Assembly: GCF_033568475.1 (NCBI RefSeq)
Contig: NC_133120.1
Span: 58,205,499 to 58,269,498 of the forward strand
Length of the DNA: 64,000 bases
DNA from: Henckelia pumila
Lineage: Eukaryota; Streptophyta; Magnoliopsida; Lamiales; Gesneriaceae
Reading direction: 5' to 3'
In this document: piece by piece, positions 55,031 to 64,000 of the stretch
Layout of the letters: each line of letters opens with the position of its first letter
Position numbering within the stretch: the stretch's first letter is position 1
The notes under the pieces: generated by a model
Told to the model about the DNA's origin: nothing
Database searches by the model: none
The model's input: only the letters and a program-made list of their open reading frames with translations
Program-made: the position numbers and the translations under genes

Positions 55031-56540
55031 TGTAAAAAACCAAGATTTTGAGAAGCCCAATTGGTAAGGAAAAATAAAGACTTTTAATTTTTGAGGAGAT
55101 AAATTAAATTATTATTTAATTGTGTAACAAAATAAATTATGTATAAGATAAATCAGCTTATCAGAGATCTAGAAAGAGTCAAATCTTGGAGATAAAATTC
55201 TATTCAAACTTTGAACGTTATGTGTCCTAGTTGAACCCAACTATTATTGGTGCCTATAAATATAGAACCTCAGACCCTAAGTAAAATAAACCACAAGAAT
55301 TCTCTCTATATTTTCGAGTAAGCTAGGGTTATAGAAGAGGTGAAATGGTGCAGAGATTTTCATCAAGTTCGAAAACACAGCACTTTGTCCAGAATTTATT
55401 ACTAATGGTAAAACAAAATCCGATCTCTACCGTTCACATTGTAGCATAAGATGTTATAAACATGCAGTTCAAATTTCAGCCCAATCCAATGGCTAGAACT
55501 CTGTATAAGATTTTTGTAAGCATTCTGCCCAGATTCTACTTGGGAAAGAAGCAGCTTCTGTTTGTGGACCAAAAACAGATTCCAATTGCAACGAAACCAG
55601 ATCTCCACTGTTCACAATTTAGATAAATTCCTTAGTAATGTCCTGACCAAATTTCATAGTGATCTGATGGTTCGATTAGTCTTTGACCTTTCTAAAGTTT
55701 GACTGAATTTTCGGTAAGTGAGCTTTGTGTTTTAAAATATTACGTATATGTTAAAATTCGGTCGTTCATGATATTTTGAAACCTTGTTAAGTACTTAATT
55801 TCCATTCTTGATACAATTTTGTGAAAATGTTTTTACGGCACTATTATGATTTGAATTAAGATTGGAAAGGAAATTTTCGAACCATGATAAGTTAAGGCCT
55901 TGATGCAGTAGGTAATAATAACCGACCTATGACATCACCCCCTAAAGGGATTACATATATGAGACTGATCTGTTAGCCACGAATAAGGAGATGAATTTCA
56001 GTGCCAAGTCATGTCAAGTCAAGCTATGTCAAGTTATGTTTTGATAAGTCAAGTTTTGCTATGATGTGTTATGCTATGCTATGATGAGATATGTTGTGAT
56101 AAGAATATATGATATGAATTATGTTCAAGCATGAATTTTTTCAAAGTACATATGTATGTATATTTTTAATGCCGTATATTCGATCGGTCCCCACTTGCTG
56201 AGCGACAACTAGATTGCTCTCCCTTTACTTTTACTCCCCGATGATACCGAGGAACAGTTAGAAGAAAAAGATCACGACATGTTTTGGGGATGGTGATGAG
56301 AAGAGACCTTTTGATTTAGTTTTGTTAATTTTGGATTTCTATCGTTAGTATTTAGATTATTTTAAAAGTTATAAAACGCTTCCTCAAGTTTTATTCGCTT
56401 TTGGAATATTTCTAGCTGTAAAGACAGTATTTTGGAGTTTATTTATGAAAAAAACTGGTTTGATTTAGACTGTACTACGAGGCTAGTTGTTTTTTTTAAT
56501 TTGTGTGAATTTGAAACAACTTTGATGACACGTCTCGGTC
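55031..56540 (+). repeat. 3' LTR of the decayed Del element
   Basis: GGAGGGGAGGA (55020-55030), a polypurine tract, is followed by TGTAAAAAACCAAGATTTTG. The LTR has TATG/ATGC-rich minisatellite-like text around 56020-56110 and runs to about 56500-56540, where similarity to a SIRE-like gag begins. The exact end is not clear. An AT-rich TATAAATATAG near 55254-55265 is a possible TATA box. Confidence 0.6.
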
Positions 56541-56544
56541 GCAG

Positions 56545-57010
56545 GGCATGACCGAGTGTACCAGACCAAAGAAAAATGTAAATAATTCATCAAAAAAGAA
56601 ATGTTTCAAAGAAAAAAGAAATAACTTCTGAAGAAAATAAAGAGCAAAGATCCTTGATGCAGAAGAAAACAACAGCAAATGAGCTGAATCAGATACATAA
56701 TCATCCAGTACAGAACCATCTTCAAGTGAAAGTGATGAGGAAGCTGTCAAGTGCTTGATGGTTGGTGATGATTCAGAAATCATAGATGATGAAGAGGCAT
56801 TTGATTTTACTTCTGATGAATTCACTAGGGACGAAGATCTCATTTCTACACTTAATGAGATGGTAATTGAGTATGAGAGACTATCTCATCAGTTTGAGAA
56901 AGTCAAAACAGACCGAAAAAACATACCAGATAATACAAATCAGTTGGACTGTAAAGAGTCTAAAAGGCCTGACAGTCTGAACTCAAATATGTTTGTTAAT
57001 GATTGAGAAC
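56545..57010 (+). pseudogene. Copia (SIRE-like) gag C-terminal fragment
   Basis: Lysine-rich lead (KKKCFKEKR) then, after frame breaks, SSSESDEEAVKCLMVGDDSE and an acidic stretch, followed by DLISTLNEMVIEYERLSHQF. This is the linker between the gag core and later parts in SIRE/Maximus-type elements, in my reading. It ends in TGA at 57003. The rest of gag and all of pol are missing. Confidence 0.55.
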
Positions 57011-57469
57011 ACAAATATGAGAACTGAAATACAAGTCATACTCTCAGAGAATCAAATGTTGATGAACTTAGTCAACATTTGGAATAAATCTTCTGTTTCA
57101 CTGGATACTTTGTAGGACAGGTAAACTCTCTGAATACAGGAGCAATAGGCCCTCTAGCTCTTTCAGTAGAAAAATGTGTCAATTATAAAATCAGTAGATT
57201 TATGATTCCAACATTTTTTTGTACAATTAGTCAGGGAATGTCTCCATTGATGAGGCAATGCTAATTTTTTGGTACTATTCATTCATTGGATCGTACAAAT
57301 ATTATTTAACACCGTTACCATTCCTGGTAAAGACAAATAACTAAATTGTTTGTTGTACATGTACATTTTTTAAAAGGATCTTTTTTTCGAACATTAAAAG
57401 TTCTCTTCATATATGACATCAAGTTGAGACGATGCTTTCTCTCTCGGAAATACACACAATTACTATGCA

Positions 57470-58051
57470 TGATCATTGAATATCTATTATCAAAGACTCA
57501 TGCATCTAAAAATTGATCTCAAGTCAAAATAAAATCCATCACGCAAAGAAAGTTCAATCTGATTTAGAAGAATCACTCATACTACTGTTTCTCACCAAAT
57601 TTTTTTTTACTCATATTGTGAAAGTGTGAAGAAGTTGTAATATGTGGAAAGAGTCATTCCCATAACCCTCATTTATTGTTTAAAAGTGTGTTGTTTACTA
57701 AGAGTTTCAGTAGGCAAAGATAAGACCTACTGAAGTGGATTTGTACATTGCTTGTATCTATCAAAATATTCTAGTGATACCTTCTAGAAGCAAAGAAAGG
57801 AGAGACATAAAAAAGTTTTGATCTTCGAACTTCCAAAAACAAGTCTCGTGTATCTTTCATTGCCTACTACTTTTTCATTATTTCTCAATTGACGACTGTT
57901 TCCGCACTCTCTTAGTAGTTTGTGGCACTTTCTATTAGAGATATTAGCTTCTGTATTCTAAATCAAAAGTACAATTTTTCAATAGTCATAAACAAAATTA
58001 TTTAAAGTGTTTATTCAAACCCTCTTTTAAACACTTCACACGATCCTAACA
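57470..58051 (+). repeat. SIRE-like copia LTR, 3' part
   Basis: Ends CTCTTTTAAACACTTCACAC then GATCCTAACA at 58051, which closely resembles the end of SIRE/Maximus LTRs (Y-rich, ...GATCCTAACA). Upstream GTACATTGCTTGTATC and TTCCGCACTCTC also fit. The LTR start is not certain. Confidence 0.55.
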
Positions 58052-58321
58052 CAAGGTTCCACTAATGCAATTAGAAAACCGAATGAATTTTATAAAATAT
58101 TAAATTAATTATTTGAATAATTTTAATTATTTAAATGAAAAAACTAATTTATTTTTCAATTAAATTCCCTAGACCAAATATTTGTAAAACAAAATCGAAA
58201 TTTATTTGTTATATTATGACATAGAACTTGGCAACTTGCTAATTATCAAGTTGGCAGCTAGCTAGCTAGGCCACCTCGACTTTATGGTTATTTAAACATG
58301 CCCCCAACTTGCATTATTTTT
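58052..58321. other. AT-rich spacer
   Basis: No gene or repeat recognised. Confidence 0.4.
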
Positions 58322-58640
58322 AGGAAAAAATGTATTTTTGGTCTTATATGTTTGTCACTTTACGATTTTGATCATCTATATATATTTTCATATTTCAGTC
58401 TTAGTCCGCTATCTTTATTATTTTTTTTTTTAATTCAGTCTTTTTTTCGATGTGATGCTAATGTGGCATCAATGCAGTGCTGATGTGGATTTGGCGTGTA
58501 TAGTGTCACGTAAGCATTTTTGAAGAAAAAAGACTTAAATTGACAAAAATCGGAACATGCAGGATTAAAACTGAAATATGAAAATATAGAGGACCAAAAT
58601 CGCAAAATGACAAACATACAAGGCCAAAATTACAGTTTTC
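58322..58640. mobile_element. MITE with about 75-bp inverted repeats
   Basis: The left arm TTTTTGGTCTTATATGTTTG...CATATTTCAGTCTTAGTCC pairs with the right arm, whose reverse complement reads ATTTTGGCCTTGTATGTTTG...CATATTTCAGTTTTAATCC. A GATGTGGCATCAATGC/GCTGATGTGGATT core separates them. The TSD could not be fixed because the flanks are A-rich. Confidence 0.7.
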
Positions 58641-58785
58641 ATTTTAAAAAAATTGAGTTAACTTATTATTATTTTGAAACTCAAAAATCTATTTTTTTTT
58701 ATTTTATATATGAAATGCAACACCCAAAGAACAAAATGATATCCACACCCAAAACGATCATTTTAAGGGTAACTTAATCTATTTA

Positions 58786-59125
58786 GGGAGTGTTTGCAAT
58801 GATTGTACTTTTGTAGAAGTGATTAATTTATAGATTATAAAAAAGTTAAGAAAAATTAAAAGTTGGTAGTGTTTGGAAACAAATGTGAAAATCTAAAAAT
58901 CAAAGTTTGATAGTGTTTGATAAATAAGTGATTAGAGCGATTTTAACAATGACCTTCTTATTAGATACACTTTTGGAGAATCATAATCACCACATGACTA
59001 GCTTTTGAATTTCAATTAAGTTAAGCATAAGCTAACATATAATCTAGGTTTAAAAAACACACAAAAATGATTTTTTTAAGCCAAAAGCTAACAATAACTT
59101 TTTTTTAGTGATTGCAAATACTCCC
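58786..59125. mobile_element. Tourist-like (PIF/Harbinger) MITE
   Basis: Starts GGGAGTGTTTGCAATGATT, ends AGTGATTGCAAATACTCCC, and TTA lies on both sides (58783-58785 and 59126-59128). 340 bp, internal AT-rich sequence with the TAGTGTTTGAT phrase repeated at 58870 and 58909. No coding capacity. Confidence 0.8.
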
Positions 59126-59128
59126 TTA

Positions 59129-59615
59129 ATATATAGATATTTAATTTTAGTTTGTTATGTGTGTGTGTTTTTCTTAGTTTTTTTTCCTTGTTTGAAATTT
59201 TCAATTTAAGTACTTTCGTTGAAAAAGATCAGAATTGGAAAAACAAATTGCCAAAATGTATTTTTTTCAGGACCAAGAAAATTAAAGTGGTTTAATTTCT
59301 CAAAAATAATATTGCTTCTGTTGCCAAATTTCACCAGGAACATGATGCAGATTTCCTATGACACACACACTGGAGAGTTGAAGCAGAAAACCTGCAGGCA
59401 TGTTGCAATTCGATCGGGCATTTGCTATTGGAGGGCCTTCCGCTTGGCTATTTATTCAATCACTCGAAACAAACCTCACACGTACAATATTATATATATA
59501 GAGTCTGCATGGCATTGGCACCCTGCATATATGGTAAATATATTTGATTGTTGTTTTATCATATATATAGTATATATGTATACATATCAAGATAACCGCG
59601 GAAGCTCCTAGCTAG
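59129..59615. other. 3' flank of the aquaporin gene
   Basis: Open frame 59219-59611 (plus) is not supported as a gene: no homology seen, and it overlaps simple repeats near 59490-59580. The region probably contains the aquaporin 3' untranslated sequence. Confidence 0.4.
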
Positions 59616-60658
59616 CTAGCTTGTCACCCCACCTTCATCCTCTCCTCGGATTTTTACGAGAGTATAAATCGCTGCTCCAGCCACAGCTCCAAGAGGAGGC
59701 GCCACAAAATATATCCATATTGACTTGTAACTCCCCGCAGCTAGTGCTGGCCCCAGTGTTCTCACTGGATTCATTGATGCACCGCTAGATTGCCTGCAGG
59801 ATAAATAAATAAATATATATTGATCTATATCAATTAATTATGGAATTAAATTGTAAATTTTATTATTTTTGTAATTTGGCTAGCTAGTTTTAGGTTTAGT
59901 AATTAATTTAACTTTTCAAGTTTTGTTTGCATCCAGGAACTTTAAAAAAAAATTTATTTTGCTCCTCTTTTCATCTGATAACTTATGAGAAGAATAAAAC
60001 ATATATCATATATATTAATTAAAGTAATCAATGATAATTTTTATAGAGATATAGTTACCCAATTATTTCATTACTCACCCAGCAACAAGAACATTAAGCA
60101 TGACTGTAGCTCCAACTGCTATACTTGCCAATTCTCCCACCTGCATGTATTATAAGTTCACCAAAAATCACTGAATCGATTCACATATAGAAGACATATA
60201 TATTAATACAGAGTTGATCGAGTAGATGGATTACTCACGGCTCGGGTATCAGTAGCAACCGCGGTTACCACAAAGAGTAGATTAAATGCAATGAGGAATT
60301 CTAGAGCAAAAGCCTGACCATTGCTGACAGAAGGCACGGTGACACCACTAGACATGGAAGGGTGGAACACGCCTTTGAGCGTGAATGATGCGCATATAGA
60401 AGCTAATACCTGTACAGCAATGTATGCAGGCACGTGCGCCCAAGGAAAGTGGCGGAATATTGCGAATGCTATGGTGACCGAGGGGTTCAGATGTGCTCCT
60501 GAGATGTGTCCAGTTGATAGGATCACTACCATCACTGCCGACGCCGAGCAGGCCGCATTCCCGAACAGTGTGTCAGCTCCATTCAACTTATGGTTCAGCA
60601 CTGGTGCACCAGTTGCTGCGAATATCAGGATGAATGTCCCTACAAACTCTGCCCCCAT
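59616..60658 (-). CDS. NIP-subfamily aquaporin (NIP5;1-like), 3' exons
   Basis: A membrane channel for boric acid and water of the nodulin-26-like intrinsic protein group, plasma membrane. I join 60658-60239, 60140-60079 and 59793-59616 (GT/AG at each joint, frame kept), 660 bp or 219 residues with TAG at 59618-59616. It begins [13 protein letters not shown] (TM1) after a TTTTACAG acceptor, so the ATG codon there is internal. The two half-helix boxes are N-P-S (58-60, HLNPSVTI) and N-P-V (169-171, SMNPVRT), the NPS/NPV pair seen in NIP5;1. The stretch [20 protein letters not shown] also matches NIP5;1 best. The N-terminal exon (about 75-80 residues in relatives) is not found downstream to 61240; it may lie beyond the copia insertion or be lost. 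No stop or frameshift in what is seen. Confidence 0.9.
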
Positions 60659-61019
60659 CTGTAAAACATAATTTGTCAAACTTTATATATATAGATCGAT
60701 AGATAGATATTCCAAAGACGGAAAATTTAATCATGTATGTCATGTAAAACTATAAATTAATTAAACAGCAAACGTTTCTATATACATGGATCGTGTCAAC
60801 TCCGAGTTGATGGATTCTCTATATGGATCTACTAGCATCGATGCAAAGAAAAATGATATATTGAGAATGCTCACAACCCGGCCGATTGGATGAAATTAAG
60901 GTGATATGCATGCTAAGTGCAAAGAAAATGGATCAAATGAAAAAGCGGCTTTCGCTACAAAACATGGACGATCGAGGAGTAAGTGTTTGTGAGTGTCAAA
61001 TCATTAATAATTGGCTAGG
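60659..61019. other. Intron-1-side or upstream sequence of the aquaporin
   Basis: No N-terminal NIP exon, promoter or repeat recognised; (GATA)n-like simple sequence at 60690-60710. Confidence 0.4.
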
Positions 61020-61235
61020 CAAAATCGATTTTTTCATAGCTTATTTGGATTTTTAGATTTTTTAGACCGTATTGAAAATTGTATAGCCTATCGAAAATCA
61101 TGGTATATAGAAATTTTATATTGATATCATATCGAAACTTTCGATATACCGAAATTTTCGTTACATTTAACTAGCATATCGATTATATCAAAATTATACG
61201 GTATACCGAAATTTACTTTACCTTATAGGATAGGA
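61020..61235. repeat. CGGTATACCG-rich repeat, possible relative of the hAT MITE at 49379
   Basis: Repeated ATACCGAAATTT and CATATCGA phrases mirror the dyad-rich interior of 49379-49600. Terminal repeats and TSD were not found, so this is a tentative relation. Confidence 0.3.
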
Positions 61236-61239
61236 ATCA

Positions 61240-64000
61240 TTAAAAGACAACTTAACCTCACCATATTTGGATGTTAGAGGAATGAGCGTTCGTAAATTCC
61301 AAGTACTCAAACTAATATTTATAACTTAGTTTTTTCATTGAATCAAGGGTTTGGGATCTCCAATTCAAAAGGTTGGGTTAACGCTATAAATATTTATTTT
61401 GTGGGTTTTAAGTTCATTCATCTTATCAGTTTGTACATTTGATCTCTATTTATACATTTAATAAACTGATCCGCTAGGTTTTCCTTTGATTTTATATATT
61501 CAACAGAAATAACCCCATTTGAGATCAACTATCTTATGGTATTATGTTTTCGACGAATATGTCGAGACTTATTATTGTACGTACTGCTTTGTGCTATTCC
61601 TATTTTTGACTGACTGTCACAGTGAATTGTAATGGAAGAGACTGGTTTATTCCAACAAAGAATATCTTCTAAAAAGTTTCTAAGCCATTCAGCTCTTCGC
61701 CGGCTTTATCCAAAGCAATAAACTCTGATTCCATAGTGGACCGAGCTATACAGATTTGAGGATTTCCATAAAACCGCTCCTCCACCTATTGTGAACACAT
61801 ATCCGCTAGTAGACTTGAAGTCTTTTGTGTCAGATATCCAATTTGCATCACAGTATCCTTCCAAGATCGCTGGATATTTGGTATATACTAAGCCATAATG
61901 AAGTGTGTATTTCAAATATCCAAGCACTCTCATTAAGGCTTTCCAATGATCCTTGCTTAGATTACTTGTGAATCTACTTAATTTGTTTACTGTATATGCA
62001 AGGTCTATACGGGTACAATTAGTTAAATACAATAAACTTCCTATCACCCTTGCATATTCCAATTGTGAAATAGGTTCTCCTCGGTTTTTGGCTAAATGTA
62101 TACCTAAATGTATAGGTGTTCTAGCCGAAGGACGATTTGTGACATTAAATCTTTAATGAATCTTTTCGACATAATGAGATTGTGATAAAATAATTCCAAC
62201 AGATGTTCTAGAGATTTTAATCCCTAGTATAATATCACATAGTTCCAAATCAGTCATGTCAAAATGTTGTTTCAACATTTTCTTAGTTTTCAAGATCAAT
62301 TCATGGTTACTTCCCATAATTAACATGTCGTTTACATAAAGGTAGACAATTACATATGCATTAGAATTACCTTTAATGTAGACACACTTGTCACATTCGT
62401 TAATTTTGAAACTATTTGACATCATAATAGTGCCAAATTTTTCATGCCACTGTTTCGGTTCTTGTTTGAGTCCGTATAGCGACTTTATAAGCTTACACAC
62501 CTTTTTTCTTGTCCGGGTATAATAAATCCTTCTGGTTGTTCCATATAAAATATTTCTTCTTCCAGCTCTCCATTCAATAAAGCTTTTTTGACATATATTT
62601 GGTGAATCTCAAGCTTATGCAGTGCAACAATGACTATGAGAACACTAATGGATGTGATTCTTGTAACCGGAGAGTATGTGTACAAGAAATCATATCCCTT
62701 TTTTTGTCTAAAACCATTAGCTATCAAGAGAGCTTTGTACTTATCTATAGATCCATATTCTTTGCATTTTTTTTTAGGATCCACTTGCATCCTAATGGTT
62801 TACAGCCCGGAGGGAGATCAGCCAACTCCGAAGTATTATTATGCATGATGAAATCTATTTCATTTTGTATTGCTTCCTTCCATAAAGGAACTTTTAATTT
62901 GACAGAGCTTCTTGAATAGTTTTTGGTTCATTATCTAACATGTTTGTTAGAAAATTAGGACCAAAGGACTCATCAGCTCTTTCTCTCTAGCTACGCCTTG
63001 GTTAATCATTTCTTGGTAGTGTGTCAAGTGTATTTTCATAAGTTCTTTTGTTCGAACTTACTTCTTTCCTTTCTTTAAAAGAAAACACATTTTCAAAGAA
63101 TACAACATTCCTTGATTTTATGAACATTCCTTTATTAAGATTAGTAATTGTTGACTTATGCACTAAGAATCGATATGCACTAATATCGTAAGCATATCAA
63201 ATAAAAATGTACTCAACTGTTTTAGGTCCAATTTTAATTTGTTTTGTTATAGGTACTTCTACTTTAGCCAAACACCCCAACACTTCAAGGTATTTGTAAG
63301 ATGATTTACGACCTTTTCATAGTTCATATGGCTTTTCATCTTTTTCTTTGTGTGGTATCTTGTTAAGAATGTGATTTGTAGAAAGTATCGCTTCTCCACA
63401 CATATTTTGAGGTAAGACAGAATTCAGTAACGACGTGTTTATCATTTCTTTTAGAGTGTTATTCTTGCTTTCTACAACGCCATTAGACTGAGGTGAGTAT
63501 GGGGCTATGGTGTGATGAATTATGCCAGAATTTGAGCAGAATTTTTCAAATGGAGAAACATATTCACTTCGAATCATCTTGATCTTTGAACTTCGTTGAT
63601 TTTCAATCTCATTCTTATATTTCCTAAAAGTTTCGAAGGCTTCATCTTTGCTTTTCAATAAATACACAAAACAAAATCTTGTGTAGTCATCAATAAACAT
63701 TATAAAGTACTTGTTCCTAAATCGAGTTTGCATACTTTTTAAATCACATACATCAATGTGTATTAACTCAAGTGGCGTAGTACTTTTTTCCATATAATGG
63801 AATAGATCTTTGGCTATTTTTGCTTCAATACAGATCTCACACTTGTTTTGTGGATTTTTTTTAAACGCAAGTATTAAATTTAGATTTGCAAGTCTTTGAA
63901 AGGTGTTGAAGCTAACATGTTCTAATCGCTCATTCCAAATATTAGAACTTTCAGTCAAGTAATACAAATTAATAACTTTATTCTTCGCCTCAGGGCAGAT
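61240..64000 (-). mobile_element. Ty1/copia retrotransposon, degenerate, running off the window
   Basis: On the minus strand the order is integrase (63967-63317), RT (about 62790-62153) and RNase H (62062-61430), the copia order. Gag and the 5' LTR are outside the window. No 3' LTR was recognised to the left. Multiple stops and frameshifts are present. Confidence 0.85.
61430..64000 (-). pseudogene. Copia pol: integrase, reverse transcriptase, RNase H, degenerate
   Basis: GAG-pre-integrase: WNERLEHV where L-W-H-x-R-L-G-H is usual, C-E-I-C kept. Integrase core: HIDVCDL and FIDDYTRFCFVYLLKSKDEA; the next element motif reads I-R-S-E-Y-V, lacking the D-R-G-G that normally holds the second catalytic Asp; APYSPQSNGVVESKN carries the Glu. 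RT: KKGYDFLYTYSPVTRITSIS and LYVNDMLIMG, so the Y-V-D-D motif is Y-V-N-D. RNase [21 protein letters not shown], then a break near 61735 and [16 protein letters not shown]. Loss of these residues makes the copy dead even apart from its frameshifts. Confidence 0.85.

Noticed and set aside
59219-59611. 130-codon gene downstream of the aquaporin
   Set aside because: No domain, no codon bias I can see, and the end lies in TA-rich simple sequence.
60203-60679. Aquaporin start at 60679 and end at 60203
   Set aside because: Both ends are intron: an acceptor lies at 60660-60659 and a donor at 60238-60237.
62599-62919. Plus-strand ORFs over the copia element
   Set aside because: They are the complement of RT sequence on the minus strand.

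Overview
The window is nuclear DNA from a flowering plant, most likely a eudicot. It has split genes with GT/AG introns, plant retrotransposon lineages (Ty3/gypsy Athila, Tekay/Del and Reina types; Ty1/copia SIRE-like and others), CACTA, MULE, hAT, Harbinger and Helitron DNA transposons, and a piece of plastid rbcL. No species is assigned. I read only two ordinary host genes: a five-exon poly(ADP-ribose) glycohydrolase (PARG) on the minus strand (28211 to 16660) and the 3' exons of a NIP5;1-like aquaporin on the minus strand (60658 to 59616). Nearly everything else is mobile DNA, its debris, gene fragments carried by it, or tandem repeats.

Layout. 1-1821 is the end of a long copia-like LTR that sits inside the 5' LTR of a deleted Athila element (1822-5934). 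5935-15112 is a truncated minus-strand Tekay/Del element; its LTR is split by a 5.7-kb CACTA element (9225-14901, TSD CTC) that carries exons of a selenium-binding protein and of an RNA polymerase second-largest subunit. 15113-15653 is a second, truncated LTR of the same Tekay family. 15654-16330 holds small elements bounded by (TA)n.

16660-28211 is PARG. Its introns hold a Tourist-like MITE, a Reina-type chromovirus in antisense with an unbroken 1202-codon pol ORF but altered catalytic aspartates, and a Helitron remnant with RPA-like and helicase sequence. 28280-35520 is a mosaic of host gene fragments (receptor-like kinase, myosin, ALG10-like, ornithine aminotransferase) with an AT-rich degenerate array and two copies of one MITE-like repeat.

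35820-47191 looks like one 11.4-kb MULE-like element with imperfect terminal inverted repeats and a 9-bp target duplication (8/9). Inside it are an unidentified gene-like stretch, an rbcL insertion, several tandem arrays (one with a 4-monomer, 564-bp higher-order repeat), a 3.2-kb solo LTR with a perfect 5-bp TSD, and a hAT-like piece.

47214-58051 is a stack of elements: a long-TIR element, a Del LTR split by a hAT MITE and by a small non-autonomous LTR element with a 191-codon ORF of unknown function, a decayed Del pol with its 3' LTR, and a SIRE-like fragment. 58322-59125 holds two MITEs, then the aquaporin. From about 61240 to the end is a decayed minus-strand copia element, which may lie in the aquaporin's first intron. 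All identifications come from reading translations and motifs; no database search was run.
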